Shown in pieces: positions 27,622 through 39,517 of a stretch of 64,000 bases of DNA. A program made the translations under genes and the position numbers. Origin of the DNA: Meloidogyne chitwoodi (lineage: Eukaryota; Nematoda; Chromadorea; Rhabditida; Meloidogynidae); the NCBI GenBank assembly GCA_015183035.1, contig JACZZP010000003.1, positions 682,001-746,000 of the forward strand, written 5' to 3'. The notes under the pieces were generated by a model. The model did not search any database. It saw nothing but the letters and a program-made list of their open reading frames with translations, and was not told the origin of the DNA. Each line of letters begins with the position of its first letter. Within the stretch, counting starts at the first letter, position 1.

Positions 27622-30600
27622 ATGACAAGAAAACGTGAAAACGTTGAGAATTCTGATAAAATTAAAAAAGATGAAAGTAGCAATGAGACTAAAAAGTTGA
27701 ATCATCCAAATATTGATTATTTTGATTCGAGCGATGAAGAGGTTTGTAATTTTTTTAAATAATTGTTGGATAATCGAATGATTTTTCTCTTTCTCAATAT
27801 ACAATTTGGACCCGTTGTGTTGTCCGATGAAATTGCTCAATCGACTAACTTGTCGCCCTTACGGCGTATACATTTTTTAGAGCTAGAAATTTTATTTTGA
27901 GTTATATCGTATTTTTGATCTTAAATGGTCATTATTAAGACTTAAGAAACTTGTTCCGTAACATATCTCTACTTTTGTTTCATAAATCATTTTTCGTTAG
28001 GATATTCGTAATACAATTGGTAATATTCCTATACAATGGTATGATGAATATGAACATATTGGTTATAATCTAGATGGGGAACAAATTATTAAACCTTCTG
28101 GAGAAGAAAAAGTTGATCAAATTGATTCATTTTTGCAACGAGAGGAAGACCCAGATTATTGGTATTAATTTTTTTTAATAATTTTGAATAAAAAAGTTTT
28201 TAGGAGAAGAGTTTTTGATCAACAAACAGGACAGAATATTATACTTAGCGATGAACAAATTGAAAAACTACAAGCGATTGCGATGAGTAAATATCCTGAA
28301 ATTGGTTAATTTTTTAATTTTTGAAATATTATTATTTTTTAATTTTAAGGTTATAATCCATATCAACCTTTTTTTGAGATTTTTTCATCAAAGCGAGAAA
28401 TTCATCCAATATCAAATCAACCACCTTCTAAAAGGTTAAAATGGAAATAAAATTTTTTTTAATTTTTTAAAATTAGTTCTTTTATGCCAAGCGCCGCTGA
28501 AAGAAGAATTGTTGGTCGAATGGTCCATGCTATCAAAAATGGGTGGATGAAGAGACGGGAACAAATTGAAAAGGAAGATGAAGAAAGGGAACAGGAAGAA
28601 GAATTTCCCAAAGTTTATGATATTTGGTCAGATGAGGGTAAAGTTGAAGAGAAAAGTAAATCTGAACTTGCCCGTCTTCGGATGAATTGGCCAGCACCAA
28701 AAGTTCAATTACCTGGACATTCTGAATCTTATAGGTTTTTTATCTTTTAATCGTTTAAATTTATTTTTTAGACCACCACAGGAATATTTATTTTCAAAAG
28801 AAGAATTGAAAAAATGGGAGGATACTGAGCGAGAACGAAGAAGACCAAATTTTATTCCTAAAAATTATGATGCATTTAGAAAGGTTTTAAAATATATATG
28901 GATTTAGAAAATTTTTTATTAATTATCTATTCGATTTTTTAATATTTTATATAATGTTTTAAGGTTCCTTTCTATGAACGTTTTTATGATGAGCGCTTGG
29001 AACGATGTATGAATTTGTATTTAGCTCCAAGGCAGCGAAAATTACGAGTTAGTTTATAAAAACGGAAACTAAGGTAAAAAATTGACCTCGGCCGGGCTCG
29101 AACCGGCGACCTTCAGTGTGTGAGACTGACGTGATAACCACTACACCACGAGGCCATTCCATAGTTTCTGTTATATTTTAATATATAATTATAACACTAA
29201 TATTGGTATTCAGCTAAAAGTCGATGCTGATCAACTTCTACCTGTACTTCCCAATCCAAAAGATCTTCAACCATTTCCTACTACATTGGCATTTGTAATT
29301 TTTTTCTGAATTTATTTAAATATTTCAATTTTTTTAATATAAATATAAAGATTTAATTAAAAAGTTAAAAAAAACTTTTAAATTAAGAAAGGCTAATTAC
29401 TAAAATAACTAAACAAAATTAAAAATAGAAACTGAACATATTTTTAAATTTTTTATCTTATATTTACAATTCAAATATTTTTTAGTATATGCGTGGACAC
29501 AGAGGTCAAGTCCGTTCTATATCTGTTGAACCAGAATTTGGTGAGCTTTTAGTTTCTGGTGGTGCTGATTCGACTGTTCGCATTTGGGCACTTCCAAACG
29601 GAAATTGTCTTCGTAAATATGAAATGAGTGCTCCAGTTACTTGTGTTCAATTCTGTCCGGATCCGAAAAAATCTCTTGTTCTGGTTTGTTTATTTTTATT
29701 TTTCCTCATTCAGTTCAGCTCAGCTTTCCTTACTATTTTTTCTAGATAATTTAAAATTATATTAATAATTTTTTATATTTTAAATTTAAAAAATCCTTCC
29801 TTTATATAGATTTCTTGTGAATGTGAAATTGTTACAATTTTAAATATTTCGACTGGGGATCGTCTTATAGTTTCTCAAACTCGGCAATTTATCTCCTCAC
29901 TTCCTATTGAAGAATCACCTGAAAATACGCCTGGAATAAAATGGTCTCGTTGTAAAGAAATGGAAAGGCAAGAAAATAATAAAAATTCAAAAAGTGAAGA
30001 AATTAATGGCGTTCAACTACAAATGTCTGATGTTAGTTTTCATTACTTATTTTTTATAGAAATTTATTTTACAAAATATTTATTCTAAAAAAAATTGAAA
30101 ATAGATCAGTTTATTGCTTTTCTAACGGACAAGCATTTTATTTTTATATAAAATGCTTTTTATTTGTATTACTAACAAGTGGCCTCGTGGTGTAGTTGGT
30201 TATCACGTCAGTCTAACACACTGAAGGTCGCCAGTTCGAGTCTGGCCGAGGTCAATTATTTTTTCATTTTAGAAAGGGATTAGTTTCTTCATTTTTTTTC
30301 GTTTTTAATTTTTTAAACATTCAAAAGCATTATTTTCAGAAAATTCGAAGTGTAACATGGCATCGGAAGGGTGATTATTTTGCAACTGTTGGGTTTCAAT
30401 ATTCTTCTAGTACTATTTTAATTCATCAATTGAGCAAATGTAATTCACAGGTTTCTATATATTTATTTTTTTAATTTTATTTTAAATTTCAATTTTAGAA
30501 ACCATTTACAAAATGTAAAGGTTTTGTTGAATCTGTTTTATTTCATCCATTAAAGCCTTTATTTTTTGTAGGCACAAGGTATATATTTTTTAGTACATTT

Positions 30601-31549
30601 AATTTTTAAATAAATTTTTTTACTAGGCAACATGTTTTAATTTACGATTTGGCCAGAAATGAATTAAAAAGAAAACTTTTTCCTGGTACAAGATGGCTTT
30701 CATGTATGGTATTACATCCAGAAGGAAATAATCTTTTTATTGGAGGATTGGATAGAACATTTTCTTGGTTTATATAATTAATTATAAAAATAAAATTTTT
30801 TAAAAATTAAAGGATGGACCTAGAATTAGGTACAAAACCTTGGAAAAAACTTCGCACTCATCAAGCAGCAATTCGTTCAATTACATATCATCAAAGATAT
30901 CCTCTACTTGCTACTGTGTATTTTAATTTTATTTATTAAACATATAATAATTTTTAAAAATAATTTTTTATAGATCAGACGATGCTACAGCAATAGTTTA
31001 TCATGCTAAAGCAAGTCAAGATTTGGCAAGAGATAATGATTTAGTACCAGGTTAAATTTAAAAATATAATTTTAATTTATCTTTTTAATAGTTAAACGAC
31101 TTTTTGGACATAAAATATTGGCAAAAAAAGAATTATCTAGACTAAAAGAGCAAGAAACAGAAATAAAATTGACTGAGGAAAATAAAGACGAATCCGAAGA
31201 AAAAGTTAGTTTTTTTATTTAAAAATAAAAATCGTGAACCTAAAAAATAAGAAATTTTCGTTTTTTCTTTTTTAATTCTGTTCATAGAAGTTTTGAAATA
31301 TTTCTCTTAAGGTCTATGACCATTTAATTCTTTTTTTATGATTTAATTATTTTAAGGATTCTGACAAAGATGGAAAAGAATCACCAATACCACCAAAACT
31401 TGACAATACTAGATTATCAATTCTTTGTGCCATCTTTCACCCATTTCAGGTTAATTAATTTATTTATTTAAATTTAATTGTTTATTATTTTTAAGCCTTG
31501 GCTAATTACTTCTGGTGCTGATGGACAAATTGCTTTATTTACTTATTAA
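27622..31549 (+). CDS. BOP1: BOP1/Erb1 ribosome-biogenesis WD40 protein
   Basis: Component of the PeBoW (BOP1-PES1-WDR12) complex needed for 27S/32S pre-rRNA processing in the nucleolus. The start at 27622 gives a basic/acidic N-terminus ([14 protein letters not shown]). The BOP1 N-terminal domain follows: [50 protein letters not shown] and LAPRQRKLR. The WD40 propeller then reads [70 protein letters not shown] and [13 protein letters not shown], ending at the stop. About 14 exons. Two tRNA-Val genes lie in its introns. The last exons are duplicated inverted at 19513-20088. No defect seen. Confidence 0.93.
29083..29155 (-). tRNA. tRNA-Val (CAC)
   Basis: Cloverleaf on the minus strand: acceptor GGCCTCG/CGAGGTC with discriminator A, D-arm GTGTAGTGGTTATCAC, anticodon arm TCAGT-CTCACAC-ACTGA with anticodon CAC (reads GUG), and T-arm GCCGG-TTCGAGC-CCGGC. 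It contains the internal A and B box promoter. It lies antisense in a BOP1 intron. No tRNA intron. Confidence 0.95.
30181..30254 (+). tRNA. tRNA-Val (AAC)
   Basis: Sense-strand cloverleaf in another BOP1 intron: acceptor GGCCTCG/CGAGGTC, anticodon arm TCAGT-CTAACAC-ACTGA with anticodon AAC (read as IAC after editing), T-arm GCCAG-TTCGAGT-CTGGC. It is nearly identical to the tRNA-Val(CAC) about 1 kb upstream on the other strand, including the acceptor and D arms, so one arose by inverted duplication and anticodon change. Confidence 0.95.
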
Positions 31550-31754
31550 ATAAAATTGTTATTTTTCTTAATTTTTTTTGTTATTGTGTTAGAGAAATTT
31601 GAAATTAAAATAAATTGGGGATATTTTTTTTAATTTGTTATTATTTAATTTGTAAATATTACTTTTATTTTTCAAATGATCAAGTATAATAAATTCCTTT
31701 AGAAATTCAACAAGAGATTATATAATAAATAAAATATTTTATTATCTTCCAAGC

Positions 31755-33982
31755 TCAACGTCTAAATTCATTCCCTCTGTTTCCTCCTCCTTGACCATTC
31801 CACTAAAAATTTTAATTAATTTAATCAGTTAATTTCTCACTCTTGATATTCCTTGATTTGGATAAGGAGCTTGTGGCACAAATGTAGAAGGCATATATGG
31901 ATGGAAATGGTGGTATTGATGATGTTGATTATTAGAAGATGAGTAATTATTGTAAATAGGTCCATTAGAAGGCTTTAAATAAAAATAATAATACTTTTTT
32001 CCTTAATTTTTAATAAAACCTGTTGCTGCCATTGACCATTTGGAGGCATTGAGGGTCTATTGTTGTGCTCTGTCATGTGCTGTTGACCACCCCTTCTTCC
32101 TCCATTACGTCCATGTTGACGAGATTTGTTGTTAAACTAAAAAATGAGAGTGATTAAAACTTTTACGTATTTATTACCTGACCGCCTCGAAATCCTCGAC
32201 CGCCACCATTTCCATTGCGATTTTGCCACATTGGCCGATCTTAAAAATCTTTTTAATCTCAATAAATTAATTCTAAAAGAACTAGTTTATTTTTTAGAAT
32301 TAAACCTTTAATTGTAACTATCCGTTCACGTTCAGCATTAAGTAAAGCCTGTTCTGCTTCACCCATCGTTGGAAATTCAAACTCGCCAAATTCGTTTTCC
32401 CTTCTTAAAAGAACAACAAAGCAAGGATGTCCAACAATCTGATATAAAATTAATTTTAAATTTATTACAAAATTTAAAAAAAATACATAGCGATTACGCA
32501 AATTATCCAAAATAGTTTGTTGTGGATTAACTGGATAATATCTTAAAATAAATTTTAATAAATATTAAAAATAAGTTTAACCTCAATTCAGCATCACTTT
32601 GACAATCATTTTCACTCTTAATTTCATCATCTTCATTTCCAAGAGGCAATGCAACCTCAGAATAAATATTTAATTGACTGCTTCCAAAATCTTTATTTTT
32701 ATCAGAATTGTTTGGAGGATTAATAATTTGTTTTGATGCACTTAAAATTATTAAATAAAAATGAAGAAAAAACAATTAAAAATATATACAGAATAAATGG
32801 TTGCAAAAAATCCATATTCAATTGTGATTTTTGTATAACTGTCCCATAAGGTTTTGGACAGAGAAATTGACGTAGAAGAGTGCAAACACGAATTGATTCA
32901 GGAATATTTTGAACCTTTAAATAAAAGGGAATATTACAAAAATATTTAAGACAAAAAATTTTAAATAAAAATACCAAACTGTGTAAGAAAGCCATTTAAG
33001 TGATGACAATGAATCATGATTTGGACAAACATCTATATCAACCTTATTACAATTATTTTGGTCATCTATTAATTGTTTCTCTTCATTGTGTTGGACAGAA
33101 AGAATTTCTCCTTCTTCTTCCATTTTTTTGTTCATATTGTCAACAATATCATCAGAATCCTTCAACTCTTCTTCCTCTTCAAGTTCATAGTCGACGAGTG
33201 ATTTTACTTTTTTAAAACTAACATTTTCTGAGGGTTCAACTGTTTCATCATTTTGTTCAATTAGTGGTCGACATGCAAACTTTATTGTACATTTCCAAAA
33301 AATAGTATCAGAAAATTGTTCAATCCGAGAACTATCAAAACCTATATAAAAAAATAAATATTTAATTTGTTAAAATAAACCTTTTGAAGAATTATTTGAC
33401 GGTAGAATCCAAATTCGGCGAAATTGAGCACTTCTTAATAAAGAATTATCAGCATGTGAAAGTTTGTATTTATTTGTATTTTCCAGATTTTGTAAATTCT
33501 TATTTACTAAGGCATTTTCTGCTAAAAAATGAAAAAATGTTTAACTTAAAAGAATTTATAGTTTAAAAACATTTTTCGTTGGATAAATCTTTAATCTCAT
33601 TAACTGAATTTATTTTTCGTTGTCTAATATTATATAAAAATTTCTGATCTTCAATACTTGTAATATCTTCATTGTAATTTGAATATCCTTGAATTTTTTG
33701 CCAAGTTTGTTGATCATTAATTGAAACATTTGGAATAGGTCTTTGACCATCACACTAAAAAAATTTTTAAGAAATTTTTAAAATTTATTTTTAAACATTA
33801 TTTTCTTCTTTATGTGTCTTTGAACATTTTGATGAACATGTTCTTGATGAACATTTAGGACATTTGTAAATAGCAGTAGATGCACAAATTGCACAAATAT
33901 GAATATTTTCCTTTGGAGGATCGGGTAATTTTGAAGTGAATGGTATAAGAAATGAATTTTTAGTTTCGATCTTACATTCCAT
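31755..33982 (-). CDS. ZNHIT6: ZNHIT6/BCD1-like box C/D snoRNP assembly factor
   Basis: HIT-type zinc-finger protein that helps assemble box C/D snoRNPs in the nucleus. The start at 33982 gives MECKIETKN. The zinc finger (33900-33790) is ICAICASTAIYKCPKCSSR, TCSSKCSKTHK, then CDGQRP, giving the family spacing of Cys/His ligands. Next come the BCD1 signatures YNEDITSIEDQKFLYNIRQRK, an acidic block (DYELEEEEELKDSDD), VQNIPESIRVCTLLRQFLC and NPQQTILDNLRNRY, GHPCFVVLLRRENEFGEF. The C-terminal tail is RGG and Gln/Asn/His rich (GGGRGFRGGQFNN, then HHQYHHFHPYMPS) and is unusual for the family. A partial inverted copy is at 17746-19296. Confidence 0.87.
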
Positions 33983-34489
33983 ATTAAATCTAAAAAAAGT
34001 TCAAACAAAATATTAATTAAAATAACGCAGATATTAAAGCAGCAAGCTTCTCAACAAGTGTGAACAAAAGTTGTTTTACAATGTTAAAAAAGCGAAAAAT
34101 AAAAAAATTAATTAGCGAGAGAAAACTCTCCATACACCAAACAAAAATCTCCATCTTTTTTACTACATTTCGTGATTTCTTTCTCTGCACTTTCAATTCA
34201 ATACTCTATCATGTCCTCATTCTCTTATTTTTTTTTCATTTTGAAAAATGGTCGAAAAACCACGGGAAAGAATGGTCATGTGTAAAAACTGAAAGCCGTT
34301 TGAATCCTAACTTTTCCGATTTTAATTTTTAAGTCTAGTCTAGAAGAAGTTTTCTAAATTTATTTATCATTAGAATTACTTTCTCTTTTATCTTAACAAA
34401 CTCTTAGATTTATAAACCTTAGGCATTATTTGTTTATCTTTAAACTTCAAAAAATCAGAATTTGAAATAATCAGAATTTAAATTCTTAT
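33983..34489. other. Intergenic region
   Basis: Between ZNHIT6 and a MITE. A 90-codon frame at 34060-34332 is open but has no recognisable family, splice partner or codon bias and is not called. It should contain the ZNHIT6 promoter. Confidence 0.4.
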
Positions 34490-34743
34490 TAGAGTTAGGA
34501 ATTTTGTAAAAATCGGGATCGGGAAATTTTAGAATGGAACGACCGGGAGGGAACCCGGACCGGGAAAATCGGGAATTCCCGCTTTTTTCCAGTTCCAAAA
34601 ATCACCGGGTCCCGACCGGGAAAACCGGGAAAAGAACCGGGAAAACCGGGTATTCCCGATCCCGTTTTCATCCCGGTTTCTCAAAAAACCGGGAAAAGGG
34701 ATCGGGAAAACGGGATCGGGACCCGATCCCGTTCCTAACTCTA
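34490..34743. mobile_element. hAT-like MITE, TAGAGTTAGGAA family (254 bp)
   Basis: Second copy of the family at 7229-7464, inverted relative to it. Ends TAGAGTTAGGAA/TTCCTAACTCTA with an exact 8-bp duplication ATTCTTAT (34482-34489 and 34744-34751). The body is full of CCCGATCCC and AACCGGGAAAA units; open frames across it are artefacts. Confidence 0.92.
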
Positions 34744-34936
34744 ATTCTTATACTCTAATTCCTTTTAGCCATTTTAGCATAACGTGAATCCAGTTATTAC
34801 GAAATAAAGTCATGGACAAAATGGTCATAAGACCAATATTATGTCTTGGTATGCCGAAACTTCCGGATCAGCGCTTCTGGACCAAAACTTTAATATAGAA
34901 TTAGTGAGTGTGTTTTTGTTTTTTTCTACATCTTTA

Positions 34937-36520
34937 TTATTTTTCTAAAATAAATTCAAAAATAACAATATTCTCAAAATCATAAATTTGAGAATTTAAA
35001 AAAGGCAAAAATAAAGGCTCAAAATTAATCTTAAAATTAAGAGGATCTTTTAAATTAATAAAATAATTCATTTTTGAAATATTTTGTAAATCTTCTTTAT
35101 TATTTATTTGACCACAAAGTTTCCAATGTTTTTTTATTTTAATTCTACGAGAAGCTTAAAAAAAGAAATTTAAAAGAAAAAATTAATTAATTAAAACCAG
35201 CTAATTTTAAAAAAGATTCTAAAGTTTCAGGATCTCTAATTGTACATGCAATAATAACAATTGGAAAATAAGAAGAGTTTTGATTATTTAAAAGTAAATA
35301 ATATTCTAATAATTGAATAAGTTGAGGAAAAACAACTGGATCATAAATAATATCTTTAAAAAAATAATTATTTAAAAATTAATTTGTTAGAAAATAAAAC
35401 ATTGATTTCTGGTATTGGTTACGAATTTTATTGGTTCAAGGTCTACCAATCCAAAATCCTTTTACTATATTTGCTCTTTTTTTTAATTTTTTCAAAATAT
35501 ATTTATTAAATAACCTGATGCAATAATAATGTCAGCAGGAGGTAAATCCTCTGGAATAAAATTTGTCCAATCTAAATATTTTGATTCAACACTAATTTGA
35601 TTATCTAAAAAATTAATCATTTATTAATTTACAAAAAAAATAAAATAAAACCTTTTTCTTCTCCAAAATTTAATTTAATATTTTCATTTAATTGTTCTAA
35701 TACAAAACAATCAGAATCACTTAAAATAACTTTTATTTCATTCTTTTTGTTTGTAAAAAATAATTGTTTAGCAATTGAAATTCCAGCAAGTCCACAACCA
35801 GCACCTAATTCCAAAATGCATTTTGCATTAAATAAATAAGGAATTAAATTGGTAGTAGAAAATGATAAAAATAAAAAATCAGCTAAAGCAAAAGAAGCCT
35901 TAAAAATCTTTTTAAATTAATTTTAAAAAAATCTCCAAACCTGCCAACAACTTAATCCTGTAGTTCCTTTTGATATATTTTGGACACTTTGACGAATAAC
36001 AATATAATTATTTTGATCAAATGATGGAGAAGAAAATTGACAAAAATTAAGAGGAAAAATTTTGAAAAAATATTCATCATCATTTTGCATTGAAAAACAA
36101 AGATTTTTATAAAGAACATCAGATGGATCTATTTTTAGTTCTTCAAACTAGAAAATAAAAAAAAGGACAAATTAAAAAAAAGGAGTAAACAAATAAGATT
36201 CTTTAGCATTAATATTCCAAGCTTTTTAATTAATTTAAAAACTTATTCTCATTATTAAATTCAAAAATTATAATATAAACCTTTTTTATTGTCATTTTAC
36301 AAAGATTTCGTAAAGCACGCTTTCGTCCAGGGAAAGCAATCCTAGCAGGTGAATCAAAAATTAATAAGTCCAAATCTTTATATTCTTTAAATGCCAAAGC
36401 AAAATTTTCAATTTCTTCTTCTTTAATATTAACCTCAGAGAAAAAAGCCCGAAGAAATGGCCTAATTTTTTTAATTAGAGCTGGTTCCAAATTCTTTGAA
36501 AGAAGAGGTGGAAGTGACAT
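34937..36520 (-). CDS. EEF2KMT: FAM86/EEF2KMT-type lysine methyltransferase
   Basis: Seven-beta-strand S-adenosylmethionine methyltransferase; the family member EEF2KMT methylates a lysine of elongation factor 2. The start at 36520 gives MSLPPLLSKNLEPALIKKI. The FAM86-type N-terminal domain ends in YIVIRQSVQNISKGTTGLSC. Motif I is ILELGAGCGLAGISIAKQL, post-I is KVILSDSDCFVLEQL, and the later DIIIASDIIYDPVVFPQL matches the family (D/S)DVVYDP site. The stop is at 34937-34939. Its first 50 coding bases overlap the last exon of LYRM1 in another frame. EEF2KMT is inferred from the family; another METTL21-class substrate is possible. Confidence 0.8.
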
Positions 36521-36936
36521 TCTCCCACGGGGCAATTTTTGTTTTTCGTTGTTTAAATGTTTTTGTTTTGATATCGATATCTTTAAATAAATAAAAAATA
36601 AATAAAATAGAAAAACCATAGGAAGTTGAAGGTGGCAAATATTCTGGTCGATCATATGGGATTCCATAATGAATAGCAATATTTATTCTTTTATTTCCTT
36701 CACCCAACAATTGCTTAATTTTTGACTGATCTGTCTCCTTAAAAATATTTTAAAAATTAAAAAATTTTACAAACAAAAAAATTCCTTCGAAATTCGTTTC
36801 GAGCTTCCGAAAGAATATATTCACGCTCCTTGTAAGTATTTTCAGGTTCTTTTGCTATCCAATTTTTTGAGAGACGAATAATACGTGAATAAAGTAATAA
36901 AACTTGACACTTTATATTTTTATTGGCGGAATTCAT
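36471..36936 (-). CDS. LYRM1: LYRM1-like LYR-motif protein
   Basis: Small LYR-motif protein; the family acts in mitochondria with acyl carrier protein. The start at 36936 gives MNSANKNIKCQVLLLYSRII, with the LYR motif as LYS plus RLSKNWIAKEP. YILSEARNEFRRN, IKQLLGEGNKRINIAIHYG and IPYDRPEYLPP follow, matching LYRM1. The last exon (after an intron at about 36585-36620) reads DIDIKTKTFKQRKTKIAPWE and ends at 36471-36473, overlapping the methyltransferase start by 50 bases in a different frame. That C-terminal exon is not recognisably conserved; alternative 3' ends are possible. Confidence 0.8.
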
Positions 36937-37048
36937 GTACTAAAATCTTCAAAATTATAACCATTAAAAATTTATTTTTTATTGTATAAATTACAAAAAC
37001 AAAAATCTAAATTATTTATTTATTTCCTCTTGTTTTTCTAATCTTTTC

Positions 37049-39235
37049 CGTGTCGGGGCAAAACACCCTACAGACAAAATACCTTACGACAAAACACCTT
37101 ACGACAAGACACCCTATGGACAAAAAACCTTATGACCAAAATACCATATAACCAAAATACCTTATGACCAAAATACCATGTAACCAAAATATATAACCAA
37201 AATACCCTATGACCAAAATACCCTATAACCAAATATTTTGATTTCAGTTTTAATTTTAAGTGATTTATGTTTTAATTTTAAATAAACGCGTTTCTGAATG
37301 TTTGTTTATGTTTATCTATTATTTTAAATTTTTAGGAAAATATGTTTACAAGCACTCAAAAAGGCAAATAAATGCTAATTCATGAAGGTTTTAGATATAT
37401 TTTTGCGTACACAAATAAGGAAACATTTTATTGGGTGTTAAGAATTATAGAACTCAACTTAAATGTAAGGGTCGAGCTAAAACTGACAAAAATAAGGATG
37501 GTGGGAATGATGTTAGTGTGATAGTGACACAGCAGCATACTTGTGCCCCATCTCCTGTTACTGCCGAAGCTACTCGTATCCGAAGTAATATTTTAAAGGA
37601 AGCAACAAATTCACAAAATTCTCCACGAACTATTTTGAATCAATGTCTTACAGGTTTATTGAAGTTTTTTAATTTTATTTTTGCTATTTAAAGGGGTTTC
37701 AAACCAAACAATTGCTGCACTTCCAAAACTGAATACTCTTACTAGAGCTATAAAAAGAAAACGAACTCAACAAAATTTGCCAATGAACCCCAGATCTCGT
37801 GCAGAAATAATAATCCCCGAAGAATTTCAAAGAACTAGGACACAATTGAATGAGAATTTTGTTTTATTTGATTCTGGTGCTGATGATGATAACAGGATTA
37901 TTATATTTGGTTGTGATACAGATTTGAATCGTCTTTCACGTTGTTCCACATGGTTAATAGATGGAACCTTCAAAACGAGTCCAGGCATTTTTTATCAATT
38001 GTGGGTTCTTCATGGCTTATATCGGTATTATTTTTCCAATAAAAAAATATATTTTATTAAATTTAGAAATCGTGTGGTTCCTTTCGTTTTCTGTCTTTTG
38101 CCTAATAAAACCGAAAATTGTTATAATCGAGCCTTAACAGCAATCTTAAATTCAATTATTGAGGAACGTCGGCCAATGATGATATTGATCGACTACGAAA
38201 AAGCTGCAGAGAATGTGATACGCGCTTTGTTGCCACAGATACATATTCATGGGTGTTGGTTTCATTATAATCAGGTTTTTTTTTTAATTTCAGAATATAT
38301 TAGAAATTTAAGTGTATTTGGAGAGCAATACAGAATAAGGGTTTAGCTGTACGTTATGGACAAGAAATGGAATATGCAGCAATGTTAAAAAAATTTTCTG
38401 CTTTGGCGTTTTGTGATGTTGAGGTTTTGTAATATTAATATTTTTCTGATATTTTTTTTGAATTTACAGGATATACGTTTGCGTTTCGAGGTTTTGGCTG
38501 ATCAATTACTTCAACAATTTGGTGATAATGAACAACATCAAGAATTCATAGAATATATGGAGAACACATGGATTGGAAGGCCTCGGCGAAATGCTTTGTA
38601 TCAAAAAGAGATGTGGAATTGCAAGGAAATCACAGAATTTGAACTTCCTAGAACAACAAATTCATGTGAATCGTGGCACAGAACTTTACAAAATACATTT
38701 GGCTGCCTTCATCAAAATTTTTTTCGATTTATTGATGGAATTTTGAATGAAAATGTTAGGACAAATGCACTTTGTGTTAAGCTTGATTCTGGAGAAGAGG
38801 TTATTTTCAAATTTAAGAAAAGATTGATAAAAATAAATTTTAGGTTCCATTGTACTCTAGAATTGAATATAGACAGGCGAATGAAAGACTCAAGAATTTG
38901 ATCTTGGATTATCCAAATCGTGATGAAAATGATTTTCTTGCTCAATGTGTTCATTATGTGCATTTTGATTAATTATTTTTCGATTGATTATTTAGTCTAT
39001 TGTTTTTATTTTAGTCAATAAGATTTTTAATAATTTAAAAAAAAATATTTGGTTATAGGGTATTTTGGTCATAGGGTATTTTGGTTATAGGGTATTTTGA
39101 TTATAAGGTATTTTGGTCATAAGATATTTTGGTCATATGGTATTTTGGTCATAAGGTTTTTTGTCCATAGGGTGTCTTGTCGTAAGGTGTTTTGTCTGTA
39201 GGGTGTTTTGGAATAGGGTGTTTTGCCCCTTACCC
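37049..39235. mobile_element. Mutator-like (MULE) transposon, 2187 bp, with 9-bp target duplication
   Basis: Inverted ends share GGGGCAAAACACCCTA and continue for about 190 bases as arrays of AAAATACCCTATGACC units (37060-37232 and 39047-39225). The flanking 9-bp duplication AATCTTTTC is exact (37040-37048 and 39236-39244). The element carries one spliced transposase gene on the plus strand. It is the only autonomous-looking class II element in the window and sits between LYRM1 and the satellite monomer. Confidence 0.93.
37345..38972 (+). CDS. MULE transposase with damaged FLYWCH N-terminus
   Basis: The catalytic core is open and spliced in frame through five short introns: WLIDGTFKTSP (first Asp), MMILIDYEKAAENVIRALL (second Asp), HGCWFHYNQ (the C..H motif) and ELPRTTNSCESWH (Glu), ending VHYVHFD at 38970-38972. 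Upstream, a FLYWCH zinc-finger-like stretch can be read (MLIHEGFRYIFAYTNKETFYW, then NYRTQLKCKGRAK). It is broken by an in-frame stop near 37368 and a frameshift near 37430, so the N-terminus is uncertain. Either the gene starts downstream or the copy is decaying. Confidence 0.75.
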
Positions 39236-39354
39236 AATCTTTTCTATGAATTCAAATTTCGACCCGTATATAATAGAAAAATATAATTAAAAATCTGTTA
39301 CAAGAAATTTAAACAAAAATAATCTAAGAAGTGATTTTTTTAGAATTATAGAGT

Positions 39355-39517
39355 ATTATAAGAATTTTTTCTTAAATACATATAGATGAATCTAATAAAA
39401 ACAAAATTACCTAAAATATAAAAACAGTTTAAACTACCTACGTATAATATTAAGCCTTAAATTTATTTCTTATTTGATTCTACTATAATTATAAGAATTT
39501 TTTCTTAAATACATATA
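39355..39517. repeat. Lone satellite monomer (133 bp) plus partial unit
   Basis: 39385-39517 is one full copy of the 133-bp satellite that fills 54537-64000, with a partial copy before it. It ends exactly at ...ACATATA, the last bases of the monomer, and the array resumes at 54537 with the first base of the monomer (GATGAATC). The 15,019 bases between are therefore in register with the repeat. Confidence 0.95.

Noticed and set aside
34060..34332. 90-codon frame upstream of ZNHIT6
   Set aside because: No homology, no splice signals, low-complexity content; not enough to call a gene.
34534..34758. 74-codon open frame rich in Gly/Arg/Pro
   Set aside because: It is the body of the second TAGAGTTAGGAA MITE with its 8-bp duplication.
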